A stretch of DNA of 64,000 bases, from the NCBI GenBank assembly GCA_008923285.1, contig WBSG01000007.1, positions 124,001 through 188,000 of the forward strand, in the 5' to 3' direction. The notes beneath the pieces are model-generated. The model ran no database searches, had not been told where the DNA came from, and saw nothing but the letters and a program-made list of their open reading frames with translations. Numbering within the stretch: position 1 is the first letter of the stretch; each line of letters opens with the position of its first letter. This stretch comes from Betaproteobacteria bacterium SCN2. GTDB taxonomy: Bacteria; Pseudomonadota; Gammaproteobacteria; Burkholderiales; Thiobacillaceae. This document shows, in pieces, positions 8,360 to 15,917 of this stretch. The translations under genes and the position numbers were made by a program.

Positions 8360-8680
8360 ATGATGAAACCGATCACCCTGCTCGCCGTGCTGGCGCTCGC
8401 AACCCCGCTCCATGCCCAGACAGTCGCACCGCCTGCCGCACCAGCCGCCGCCGAAACCCCGATGAGCGATGCCGTGGTGCGCAGGATCGACGCTGCCGCC
8501 GGCAAGATCACGCTCAAGCACGGCCCCATCGCCAATCTCGACATGCCGCCCATGACCATGGTGTTCCGGGTACAGCCGCCCGAGCTACTGCACAAGGTGA
8601 AGGTGGGCGACAGCGTGAAATTCCACGCCGTGGACATCGGCGGCACCTATACCGTCACGGCCATCGAAGCAGCGCAGTGA
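8360..8680 (+). CDS. CusF-like periplasmic copper-binding protein
   Basis: The 106-residue protein has a signal peptide ending at LHAQ and a single OB-like domain with the CusF pattern: VVRRIDAAAGKITLKHGPI, then DMPPMTMVF, then KVKVGDSVKF. CusF binds Cu(I) or Ag(I) through one histidine, two methionines and a stacked tryptophan. Here the histidine (KHGPI) and the methionines (MPPMTM) are present, but no tryptophan occupies the usual position, so metal affinity may differ. It is the last gene of the operon, six bases after the cupredoxin gene. In Cus systems this protein hands copper to the efflux pump. Confidence 0.85.
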   Translation: MMKPITLLAVLALATPLHAQTVAPPAAPAAAETPMSDAVVRRIDAAAGKITLKHGPIANLDMPPMTMVFRVQPPELLHKVKVGDSVKFHAVDIGGTYTVTAIEAAQ

Positions 8681-8816
8681 AAGCCCGTCGTCGCGCTGTC
8701 TGCCCAGGCGGAAAGACGAGCCGTTGCCCGGGCCGGAAGAGCCGAAACTCACGGGTACATTAGAATTGCCGAATGGACTGTTGGACATTTCCGCGCCCTG
8801 GGTGCAGGATATGCCC

Positions 8817-8851
8817 ATAAGAAAGCCGCAAGGCACCTATAAATTTCTTAT
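8817..8851. other. Inverted repeat in the leader of the unknown 137-residue gene
   Basis: ATAAGAAA at 8817-8824 and TTTCTTAT at 8844-8851 form a perfect 8-base inverted repeat that encloses a TATAAA box at 8838-8843. It lies 39 bases before the next start codon. It could be an operator over the promoter; no known regulator site is recognised. Confidence 0.3.
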
Positions 8852-8889
8852 GTCACGCAGTACATGTTGAGAAGTACAGGAGATGTGAA

Positions 8890-9303
8890 ATGCAAGCAGT
8901 GGATTACAGCAACTATGATTTTGGCCAGCGCCTGGACGATTTCATTCACGAAGTGATGAACCTGGGCGGCTCGCCGCGCAAGGAATCCGATCTGACCGAA
9001 GGCCAGAAAGTCTTTCTGCGCGCGCTCAAGCGCGAGAAAATCAAGTATGTCGACCCGCAGCGGCAGGGCTATCCGCACAACCAGCTCGAACAGCTGGAAT
9101 CCTTCGCCCGCACCATCGGTGACCTGCACAACTCCTACTTCGATGCCGGCATGCACAAGGTCAGCGACTGCCTCTACAACCGCTGGAAATTCCTCTACGA
9201 GGAGACCAGAAAGCTGGCAGCCGCGGGCGGCGCCAACAAGCCTTGCTGGGTGGACGTGATCGAAGTCGAGAAATCCGACATGCCGGCCTTCTTCGACGCC
9301 TGA
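8890..9303 (+). CDS. Conserved-looking protein of unknown function (137 residues)
   Basis: I do not recognise this protein. It is soluble, largely helical, without a signal peptide or membrane segment, rich in charged residues, and has only two cysteines (SDCLYN and KPCWVD). The segment HNQLEQLESFARTIGDLHNSYFDAGMHKVSDCLYNRWKFLYEE looks like two long amphipathic helices. An ATG at 8890 with AGGAGATGTGAA before it is a strong start, and the gene ends in a good terminator, so it is a stand-alone transcription unit. It sits between the copper operon and the sulfur-oxidation genes, which may mean nothing. Its codon use and GC content match its neighbours, which supports a real gene. Confidence 0.75.
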   Translation: MQAVDYSNYDFGQRLDDFIHEVMNLGGSPRKESDLTEGQKVFLRALKREKIKYVDPQRQGYPHNQLEQLESFARTIGDLHNSYFDAGMHKVSDCLYNRWKFLYEETRKLAAAGGANKPCWVDVIEVEKSDMPAFFDA

Positions 9304-9323
9304 GATACAACCCACCCCCGGCG

Positions 9324-9354
9324 AGCCCGGTCATCCGGGCTTTCTTGTTTTTTG
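9324..9354 (+). terminator. Rho-independent terminator after the 137-residue gene
   Basis: AGCCCGG (9324-9330), loop TCAT, CCGGGCT (9335-9341), then a T-rich run to 9353. It stands 20 bases after the stop codon. Confidence 0.85.
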
Positions 9355-9404
9355 CGGGCTGTTAATGTACAAACGCAGCCTGTTCAATGCCATTTCAGGC
9401 ATTT

Positions 9405-9447
9405 TTCGCAAATAAGACCGGTCTATCAAAAATCCCTTATCTGCGAA
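9405..9447. promoter_or_regulatory. Long inverted repeat upstream of sat
   Basis: TTCGCAAATAAG at 9405-9416 and CTTATCTGCGAA at 9436-9447 pair at 11 of 12 positions across a 19-base spacer. The repeat lies about 85 bases before the sat start and just upstream of the best -35/-10 candidate, a position where an activator could bind. The regulator is unknown. Confidence 0.4.
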
Positions 9448-9480
9448 TAAAAACAAACAATTTTTCAGCCCCGCTAGGGG

Positions 9481-9509
9481 TTGCTATGCTTCGGCGCTCC
9501 AAATACAAG
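9481..9509 (+). promoter_or_regulatory. Candidate promoter of sat
   Basis: TTGCTA at 9481-9486 and TACAAG at 9504-9509 are 17 bases apart. Each matches the sigma-70 consensus at four of six positions. The predicted start is about 15-20 bases before the sat ATG. Confidence 0.35.
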
Positions 9510-9531
9510 CCCTGATTTCGTAGGAGATAGC

Positions 9532-10740
9532 ATGTCCAAGTTAGTCCGGCCCCATGGCGGCGGCGACCTCAAACCCCTGCTGCTGGAAGGCGCAGCCCGC
9601 GAGGCCGAACTGGCCCGCGCCCAGTCACTGCCCAAGCTCAAGATGTCCTCGCGCGAAACCGGCGACCTCATCATGATGGGCATCGGCGGCTTCACCCCGC
9701 TGGACGGCTTCATGACCAAGTCCGACTGGCAGGGCGTGTGCGACGGCTACAAGATGGCTTCGGGCCTGTTCTGGCCCATCCCCATCACCCTCTCCACCGA
9801 CGACGAATCCATCAAGGAAGGCGACGACCTCGCCCTCGTCGACGGCGAGACCGGCGAAATCATGGGCACCATGAAGGTGACCGACAAGTACACCATCGAC
9901 AAGGCCCACGAGTGCATGATGGTCTACAAGACCACCGACATGGAACACCCCGGCGTCAAGATGGTCATGGCCCAGGGCAAGTACAACCTGGCCGGCCCGG
10001 TCAAGGCCCTGTCCACCGGCAGCTTCAAGGAAGAGTACGGCGACCAGTTCATGACGCCGGCCGAGACCCGCGCCAAGTTCGAATCCATGGGCTGGAGCCG
10101 CGTTGCCGCCTTCCAGACCCGCAACCCCATGCACCGCAGCCACGAGTACCTGGCCAAGATCGCCATCGAGACCATGGACGGCGTGCTGGTCCATTCGCTG
10201 CTGGGCGCGCTCAAGCCGGGCGACATTCCCGCCGAGGTGCGCAGCGAGGCGATCGCCACCCTGATCGACAACTACTTCGCCCCCAATACCGTTATCCAGG
10301 CCGGCTACCCGCTCGACATGCGCTACGCCGGCCCGCGCGAGGCCCTGCTGCACGCACTGTTCCGCCAGAACTACGGCTGTTCGCACCTCATCGTCGGCCG
10401 CGACCACGCCGGCGTGGGCGACTACTACGGCCCGTTCGACGCGCAGAAGATCTTCGACGAGATCCCCAAGGGTTCGCTCGAAACCGTGAACATGAACATC
10501 GACTGGACCTTCTGGTGCAACAAGTGCGGCGGCATGGCCTCGCAGCGCACCTGCCCGCACACCAAGGACGACCGCATCCTGCTGTCCGGAACCAAGGTGC
10601 GCGCCATGCTGTCGGAAGGCAAGGATTTGCCGGTCGAATTCAGCCGTCCGGAAGTGGCCGCAGTGCTGAAGAAGTACTACCAGGGCCTGTCCGCCGAGCA
10701 GAACGTGAAGATCGAGCTGAAGGGCCACTCGGCCGCTTGA
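9532..10740 (+). CDS. sat: Dissimilatory ATP sulfurylase
   Basis: The 402-residue protein is a homo-oligomeric ATP sulfurylase. The nucleotide-binding motifs [11 protein letters not shown] and [12 protein letters not shown] are intact. A four-cysteine segment CNKCGG...CPH near residues 325-345 is typical of dissimilatory Sat proteins. In sulfur oxidisers the enzyme runs in reverse, turning adenosine 5'-phosphosulfate plus pyrophosphate into sulfate and ATP, which conserves energy by substrate-level phosphorylation. The ATG at 9532 has AGGAGATAGC before it; the open frame extends to 9481 but without support. aprBA follow, and the three enzymes together carry the last steps from sulfite to sulfate in the cytoplasm. 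Confidence 0.96.
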   Translation: MSKLVRPHGGGDLKPLLLEGAAREAELARAQSLPKLKMSSRETGDLIMMGIGGFTPLDGFMTKSDWQGVCDGYKMASGLFWPIPITLSTDDESIKEGDDLALVDGETGEIMGTMKVTDKYTIDKAHECMMVYKTTDMEHPGVKMVMAQGKYNLAGPVKALSTGSFKEEYGDQFMTPAETRAKFESMGWSRVAAFQTRNPMHRSHEYLAKIAIETMDGVLVHSLLGALKPGDIPAEVRSEAIATLIDNYFAPNTVIQAGYPLDMRYAGPREALLHALFRQNYGCSHLIVGRDHAGVGDYYGPFDAQKIFDEIPKGSLETVNMNIDWTFWCNKCGGMASQRTCPHTKDDRILLSGTKVRAMLSEGKDLPVEFSRPEVAAVLKKYYQGLSAEQNVKIELKGHSAA

Positions 10741-10819
10741 GTTTTTGAGGACTTAAACCTGCCGGAAGCGGATTCGCGATACGCCCCGGCCAAGGTCAGG
10801 TAGAAGTTCGAAATACGGA

Positions 10820-10839
10820 CCGCGACGATCGCGGATTTT
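10820..10839 (+). other. Hairpin between sat and aprB
   Basis: CCGCGA (10820-10825), loop CGA, TCGCGG (10829-10834) then ATTTT. It resembles a weak terminator or a processing or stabilising hairpin 26 bases before the aprB start, and could set the ratio of Sat to AprBA. Confidence 0.4.
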
Positions 10840-10860
10840 AGCTAGCTAGGAGACTTACTA

Positions 10861-11346
10861 ATGCCAACCTACGTTCGTACCGACAAGTGCGATGGCTGCA
10901 AGGGTCAGGACAAGACCGCCTGCATGTACATCTGCCCGCACGACCTGATGAAGCTGGACAAGGACGGTTCCGAGACCGGCCACGCCATGAAGGCGTTCAA
11001 CCAGGAACCCGAGCAGTGCTGGGAGTGCTATTCCTGCGTGAAGATCTGCCCGCAGCAGGCCATCGAAGCCCGTCACTACGCCGACATCGTGCCCCTGGGC
11101 GGTTCCGTCCAGCCCCTGCGCGGCACCGACTCCATCATGTGGACCATCAAGTTCCGCAATGGCACCCTGAAGCGCTTCAAGTTCCCGATCCGCACCACCC
11201 CGGAAGGCTCCATCGATCCTTACGGCGGCAAGCCCACCGCTGCCATGGCCAACATCACCGCTTCCGGTTTCTTCACCGGCACCGCTGATGGCGGCGTGAC
11301 CAAGGGCTATCGTGCCGGCAACCCTGCCGAACTGATCCGCAAGTAA
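10861..11346 (+). CDS. aprB: Adenylylsulfate reductase, beta subunit
   Basis: The 161-residue iron-sulfur subunit carries two [4Fe-4S] cluster motifs: CDGCKGQDKTACMYICP near residues 10-26 and CWECYSCVKICP near residues 53-64. The C-terminal region wraps the alpha subunit. It passes electrons between the FAD of AprA and a membrane acceptor. AGGAGACTTACTA precedes the ATG. No qmo or aprM gene is present in the window, so the membrane partner is encoded elsewhere. In a genome of this type AprBA is expected to oxidise sulfite plus AMP to adenosine 5'-phosphosulfate rather than reduce it. Confidence 0.96.
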   Translation: MPTYVRTDKCDGCKGQDKTACMYICPHDLMKLDKDGSETGHAMKAFNQEPEQCWECYSCVKICPQQAIEARHYADIVPLGGSVQPLRGTDSIMWTIKFRNGTLKRFKFPIRTTPEGSIDPYGGKPTAAMANITASGFFTGTADGGVTKGYRAGNPAELIRK

Positions 11347-11372
11347 TCCGAATTTAGAAAAGAGGTATAGAA

Positions 11373-13394
11373 ATGGCTGGTGAATTTGGAAATCCAGAAA
11401 TCATTCAGGAAGAAGTTGACATCCTGATGATCGGCGGCGGCATGGCCAACTGCGGCGCCGCTTATGAAATCGTTCAGTGGGCCGATGCGGCCGCCGCCGA
11501 ATCCGGCGTGAACCTGAAAATCAAGCTGGTCGACAAGGCTGCCATGGACCGCTCCGGCGCCGTGGCTCAAGGCCTGTCCGCCATCAACACCTACATCGGC
11601 ACCGAGCAGGATCCCGCCGACTACGCGCGCATGGTCTCCAACGACCTTATGGGCATCACCCGCGACGACCTGGCCTACGACCTGGGCCGCCACGTCGACG
11701 ACTCCGTGCACCTGTTCGAAGAGTGGGGCCTGCCCATCTGGAAAACCGACGAGAACGGCGAGCGCCACGACGGCTCCAAAGGCCTGCCCGCGCTGAAGGA
11801 CGGCGGCAAGCCCGTGCGTTCCGGCAAGTGGCAGATCATGATCAACGGCGAATCCTACAAGTGGATCGTCGCTGAAGCCGCCAAGAAGGCCCTGGGCATG
11901 GACCGCATCGACGAGCGCATCTTCATCGTCAAGCTGGTCAACGACAAGAACGACAAGAACCGCATCGCCGGTGCTGTCGGCTTCTCCACCCGCGAACACA
12001 AGGTCGTGGTGTACAAGGCCAAGGCCATCCTGCTGGCTGCCGGCGGCTGCGTGAACATCTTCCGTCCGCGTTCCGTGGGTGAAGGTACCGGCCGCGCCTG
12101 GTACCCGGTGTGGAACGCCGGTTCCACCTACGCCATGGCTGCCGAAGCCGGCGCCGAGCTGACCATGATGGAAAACCGCTTCGTGCCCGCCCGCTTCAAG
12201 GACGGCTACGGCCCGGTCGGCGCCTGGTTCCTGCTGTTCAAGGCCCAGGCCACCAACGCCTACGGCGAAGTCTACATGCAGAAGAACAAGGAACTGCTGA
12301 ACGACTACCCTCCCTACGGCCAGGCTGCCGTGCCGGCTTCCTGCCTGCGCAACCACCTGATGCTCAAGGAGATGAAGGAAGGCCGCGGCCCGATCTACAT
12401 GGACACCGTGACCGCGCTGGCCAAGCTGCGCGAAACCCTGTCCCCGCGCGAAGTGAAGCACCTTGAAGCCGAAGCCTGGGAAGACTTCCTCGACATGTGC
12501 GTCGGCCAGTGCGGCATCTGGGTTGGCGAGAACATCGAGCCCGAGAAGAAGAACTCCGAGCTGATGCCGACCGAGCCCTACCTGCTGGGTTCGCACTCCG
12601 GCTGCTGCGGCATCTGGACCTCCGGCCCGACCGACGTCGGCGCCCCCACCACCGAAGATCATGCCGAGAAGGACAAGATCCCCGCGCACCTGCCGCAAGG
12701 CTGGAACTGGGGCTACCGCGGCATGACCACGGTGAAGGGACTGTTCACCGCCGGTGACGGCGTGGGCGCTTCCGGCCACAAGTTCTCCTCCGGCTCGCAC
12801 GCCGAAGGTCGCATGGCCGCCAAGGCGATGGTCAAGTACTGCATCGACAACAAGGACATGAAGCCCGAGCTGGACACCGATCCGGCCCAGCTGGTGGAAG
12901 ACATCTACCGTCCGGTGCGTACCTACCTGGAGTTCAAGGACTACACCACCGCGATCGACGTCAACCCCAACTACATCACCCCCAAGATGCTGCAGTTCCG
13001 TCTGCAGAAGATCATGGACGAGTACGTTGCGGGCGTGGCCACCTACTACACCACCAACGAGAACATGCTCAAAGTGGCGCAGGACAAGCTGGACATGCTG
13101 AAGGAAGACGCGATGAAGATGCGTGCGAAGGACCTGCACGAGCTGCTGCGCGCCTGGGAAAACTACCACCGCATCCTGACGGCGGAAGCCCACCTGCAGC
13201 ACATCCTGTTCCGCCAGGAGAGCCGCTACCCCGGCTTCTACTACCGCATGGACAAGAACTTCGTGGACGAGGAAAACTGGAAGTGCTTCGTCAACTCGAT
13301 CTACGACAAGGAAACCAAGAAGTGGACCTGCTTCAAGCGCAAGCACTACGACCTGGTCGACAAGTCCAAGCTGTTCAAGACCGCTGCCCACTAA
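11373..13394 (+). CDS. aprA: Adenylylsulfate reductase, alpha subunit
   Basis: The 673-residue flavoprotein has an N-terminal FAD-binding fold (DILMIGGGMANCGAA near residue 20) and the fumarate-reductase-like architecture of dissimilatory AprA. The segments AAGGCVNIFRPRS and GDGVGASGHKFSSGSHAEGR, which contribute to FAD and substrate binding, are intact. It binds FAD and holds the site where sulfite, AMP and adenosine 5'-phosphosulfate interconvert. The gene starts 26 bases after aprB with AAAGAGGTATAGAA as ribosome-binding region and ends in a strong terminator. sat-aprB-aprA is therefore a compact unit. Confidence 0.97.
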   Translation: MAGEFGNPEIIQEEVDILMIGGGMANCGAAYEIVQWADAAAAESGVNLKIKLVDKAAMDRSGAVAQGLSAINTYIGTEQDPADYARMVSNDLMGITRDDLAYDLGRHVDDSVHLFEEWGLPIWKTDENGERHDGSKGLPALKDGGKPVRSGKWQIMINGESYKWIVAEAAKKALGMDRIDERIFIVKLVNDKNDKNRIAGAVGFSTREHKVVVYKAKAILLAAGGCVNIFRPRSVGEGTGRAWYPVWNAGSTYAMAAEAGAELTMMENRFVPARFKDGYGPVGAWFLLFKAQATNAYGEVYMQKNKELLNDYPPYGQAAVPASCLRNHLMLKEMKEGRGPIYMDTVTALAKLRETLSPREVKHLEAEAWEDFLDMCVGQCGIWVGENIEPEKKNSELMPTEPYLLGSHSGCCGIWTSGPTDVGAPTTEDHAEKDKIPAHLPQGWNWGYRGMTTVKGLFTAGDGVGASGHKFSSGSHAEGRMAAKAMVKYCIDNKDMKPELDTDPAQLVEDIYRPVRTYLEFKDYTTAIDVNPNYITPKMLQFRLQKIMDEYVAGVATYYTTNENMLKVAQDKLDMLKEDAMKMRAKDLHELLRAWENYHRILTAEAHLQHILFRQESRYPGFYYRMDKNFVDEENWKCFVNSIYDKETKKWTCFKRKHYDLVDKSKLFKTAAH

Positions 13395-13704
13395 GCAGTT
13401 GACTTCGCAGTAATTGAAAGGGCGCCTTCGGGCGCCCTTTTTTATTGGCAAAGCGTGCGCCGCCACGGGGGAAAGCCGCAACATGATTAACCGCGGCGTA
13501 CGCGGAGTTCGCAGCGGCATGCAAGAAAGCTCGGCGAGCCCTGCGGCAAATCGACTTGAATTGCTGCCTGGTGTTTTCCCCATGCCCCGGCTGTCGGCCT
13601 TTTCCTAGTGCGGGCTGAAATTAGGTGTTAAGTTATCGCCCTGACAGCCGTTTCTGGCGGCGGGCTGCCATAAAACAACGAAAATTCGACAATCAGGAGA
13701 AACC
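13395..13704. other. Intergenic region with terminator and repeat remnant
   Basis: This 310-base gap holds the aprA terminator at 13417-13443 and, at about 13490-13515, the sequence AACCGCGGCGTACGCGGAG, which resembles dispersed repeats at 30531-30550 and 17165-17181. The rest shows no coding frame with support. Short frames here lack ribosome-binding sites and family features. AGGAGAAACC before 13705 is the ribosome-binding site of the next gene. Confidence 0.6.
13417..13443 (+). terminator. Rho-independent terminator after aprA
   Basis: AAAGGGCGCC (13417-13426), loop TTCG, GGCGCCCTTT (13431-13440), then more T. The stem is ten perfect pairs with a stable tetraloop. Confidence 0.93.
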
Positions 13705-15414
13705 ATGCCTAAGCCGGTAAAAATCCGCCTAGGTGAAGTACTGACCCAGCAAAAGCTCATTTCCCAGGAACAGCTCAAGTTCGCGCTGGACGAACAGAAG
13801 CGCACCGGCCGCAAGCTGGGGCGGGTGCTGATGGAAAACGGCCTCGTCACCGAAGACGACATCTGCGGCGCGCTGGCAAGACAGCTGGCCATCCCCTACG
13901 TCAACCTCAAGTACTACAACGTCGACCCCAACACCGTGCGCCTGCTGCCGGAAAGCCAGGCGCGCCGCTTCCGCGCAATCGTGCTGGAGCGCCGCGACAG
14001 CAGCAATTCGCTGCTGGTCGGCATGGCCGATCCGGTCGATCTGTTCGCCTACGACGAGCTATCCCGCGCGCTAAAAAAGAACATCGATCTCGCCGTGGTG
14101 AACGAGGGCGCGCTGCTGCAGGCCATCGACCGCATCTACCGCAAGACCGAGGAAATCACCGATTTCGCGCGCGAACTGGAGCAGGATCTCGGCGATGTCC
14201 ATGTCGACTTCGGCGCCATCGGCGCGGCAACCGGGCTGGAGGAAGCGCCGATCGTCAAGCTGCTGCAGTCGGTGTTCGACGACGCCGTGCAGGCGCGCGC
14301 CTCCGACATCCACATCGAGCCGCAGGAAGAGCGCCTGCAGATCCGTTTCCGCATCGACGGCATGCTGCACCTGCAGACCGAAGCCGACATCAAGATCGCC
14401 TCTTCGCTGGCCCTGCGCCTCAAGCTCATGTCCGGCCTCGACATCGCGGAAAAGCGCCTGCCGCAGGACGGCCGCTTCAACATCAAGGTCAGGCAGCAGC
14501 AGATCGACGTGCGCATTTCCACCATGCCCACGCAATACGGCGAATCGGTGGTCATGCGCCTCCTGAACCAGAGCGGCGACATCCTCAAGCTCGATTCCAT
14601 CGGCATGCCGGCCGACATGCTGGAGCGCTTCCGCGCCATCATCCGCCGCCCCAACGGCCTGGTGCTGGTCACCGGCCCCACCGGCAGCGGCAAGACCACC
14701 ACGCTGTACGGCGCGCTGGCTGAACTCAACACCCAGGCCTCCAAGCTCATCACCGTCGAGGATCCGGTCGAATACCGCCTGCCCGGCGTCAACCAGGTGC
14801 AGGTCAACGAGAAGATCGACCTCAGCTTCGCCCGTGTGCTGCGCTCCGCCCTGCGCCAGGACCCGGACGTGGTGCTGGTGGGCGAGATGCGCGACCAGGA
14901 AACCGCGCAGATCGGCATGCGCGCCGCCATGACCGGCCACCTGGTACTGTCCACCCTGCACACCAACGATGTGGTCAGCACGCCCATCCGCCTGCTCGAC
15001 ATGGCTGTGCCGCGCTATCTCGTCGCCACCTCGCTGCAGGTGGTGGTGGCCCAGCGCCTGGTGCGCATGGTCTGCGAAAGCTGCGCCGAACCCCAGGAAC
15101 TGAGACCCACCGAACGCGAATGGCTGAAGGCCGAACTCGGCGACACCGCCGCCGCGCGCACCTTCGTGCACGGGCGCGGCTGCATGCACTGCAACGGCAC
15201 CGGCTTCCTCGGCCGCACCGGCGTGTACGAAATGCTGGAAATGACCGAGGCGCTCACCGATGCCGTCAGCCGCCACGAGCCGGCCCATTTCGTCAAGGCC
15301 GCCCAGGCGCAGATGGGCGGACGCACCCTGCGCCGCCACGCCGTCGCCCTCGCCGTCGGCGGCAAGACCACCGTATCCGAGGCGATGCGCGTGAGCAGCC
15401 AGTTCGAGGACTGA
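13705..15414 (+). CDS. mshE: MSHA-type pilus assembly ATPase with c-di-GMP-binding MshEN domain
   Basis: The 569-residue protein is a GspE/PilB-type hexameric ATPase that powers pilus extension. Residues 8-31 and 37-60 are two copies of the 24-residue MshEN motif (RLGEVLTQQ... and KLGRVLMEN...), separated by exactly five residues. That is the arrangement known to bind cyclic di-GMP. The Walker A GPTGSGKTTT is at about 324-333, and the zinc-binding CESC...CMHC pair lies near the C-terminus. AGGAGAAACC precedes the ATG. It heads the MSHA locus and is separated from mshG by an inserted four-helix-bundle gene. Cyclic di-GMP from enzymes such as the cyclase at 1582-2778 probably controls it. Confidence 0.95.
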   Translation: MPKPVKIRLGEVLTQQKLISQEQLKFALDEQKRTGRKLGRVLMENGLVTEDDICGALARQLAIPYVNLKYYNVDPNTVRLLPESQARRFRAIVLERRDSSNSLLVGMADPVDLFAYDELSRALKKNIDLAVVNEGALLQAIDRIYRKTEEITDFARELEQDLGDVHVDFGAIGAATGLEEAPIVKLLQSVFDDAVQARASDIHIEPQEERLQIRFRIDGMLHLQTEADIKIASSLALRLKLMSGLDIAEKRLPQDGRFNIKVRQQQIDVRISTMPTQYGESVVMRLLNQSGDILKLDSIGMPADMLERFRAIIRRPNGLVLVTGPTGSGKTTTLYGALAELNTQASKLITVEDPVEYRLPGVNQVQVNEKIDLSFARVLRSALRQDPDVVLVGEMRDQETAQIGMRAAMTGHLVLSTLHTNDVVSTPIRLLDMAVPRYLVATSLQVVVAQRLVRMVCESCAEPQELRPTEREWLKAELGDTAAARTFVHGRGCMHCNGTGFLGRTGVYEMLEMTEALTDAVSRHEPAHFVKAAQAQMGGRTLRRHAVALAVGGKTTVSEAMRVSSQFED

Positions 15415-15420
15415 GAAGAA

Positions 15421-15454
15421 CAGAAAATCAAAAGGCAAAAGTCAAAAAGCAAAA
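15421..15454. repeat. Left A-rich inverted repeat of the four-helix-bundle element
   Basis: Repeated units of the AAAAGGCAAAAG and CAAAAAGCAAAAA type lie directly between the mshE stop and the inserted gene. They are complementary to the T-rich array at 15871-15910. Confidence 0.7.
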
Positions 15455-15826
15455 ATGAAAGGCGAGATGAGTGGGAAGCGCGACCTGGATGAACGATTGC
15501 TTGCGTACGGCGCTGCTGTCATAAAACTGGTCGAAACCCTCCCGCCATCCATCGCGGGCAGGCGCATAGGCGACCAGCTCTTGCGCAGCGGCACTTCTGT
15601 AGGCGCCAACTTTGAGGAAGCGCAGGGCGCGGAATCCAGGAGTGATTTTGCACACAAATTGCAGATAGCCCTGAAGGAATTGCGCGAATCCTGTTATTGG
15701 CTTCGTCTGCTGGCAAAAACAGAAATGCTTCCGCAGGAAATGCTTGCCGATCTGATTGATGAGTCTTTACAGTTAAGGGCGATACTTTCCAAGTCGGTAG
15801 CCACCGTCAAAGGAACGGCTAAATGA
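15455..15826 (+). CDS. Four-helix-bundle protein (23S rRNA intervening-sequence protein family)
   Basis: The 123-residue protein matches the four-helix-bundle family (TIGR02436 type) first seen in 23S rRNA intervening sequences; Avd proteins of diversity-generating retroelements share the fold. Typical features are IGDQLLRSGTSVGANFEEAQGAES followed by a basic helix FAHKLQIALKELRESCYWL. The biological role of the family is unresolved; members form basic, nucleic-acid-binding oligomers. The gene is inserted between mshE and mshG and lies between complementary A-rich and T-rich repeats, so it is probably a small mobile or selfish cassette and not part of the pilus machine. An ATG at 15467 with AAAGGCGAG before it may be the true start. 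Its base composition is visibly lower in GC than its neighbours. Confidence 0.85.
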   Translation: MKGEMSGKRDLDERLLAYGAAVIKLVETLPPSIAGRRIGDQLLRSGTSVGANFEEAQGAESRSDFAHKLQIALKELRESCYWLRLLAKTEMLPQEMLADLIDESLQLRAILSKSVATVKGTAK

Positions 15827-15870
15827 TAGATAGCAACGAGATGGGCGAAAACTTCAGGGCTTGTACCCTA

Positions 15871-15910
15871 TTTTTGCCTTTTAATTTTTGCCTTTTGCCT
15901 TTTGCCTTGC
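15871..15910. repeat. Right T-rich inverted repeat of the four-helix-bundle element
   Basis: Tandem TTTTGCC units immediately before mshG are the reverse complement of the left array at 15421-15454. The pair could fold the inserted gene into one large stem-loop. Confidence 0.7.
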
Positions 15911-15917
15911 ATCAATA

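Noticed and set aside
9399..9413. 15-base match GCATTTTTCGCAAAT also present at 30659-30673
   Set aside because: In 64 kb about one or two chance pairs of this length are expected, and the flanks share nothing else.
10861..13394. aprBA as evidence for sulfate reduction
   Set aside because: No dsrAB, qmo or sulfate-reducer context is visible, and cbbQO and the betaproteobacterial gene order favour sulfur oxidation; the direction cannot be proved from this window.
11307..13583. 758-residue open frame on the minus strand
   Set aside because: It is the mirror of aprA, made mostly of Val/His/Gly/Ala runs typical of antisense frames, with no ribosome-binding site or family match.
15421..15910. 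CRISPR array
   Set aside because: The short A-rich and T-rich repeats are not regularly spaced by unique spacers and flank a coding gene.
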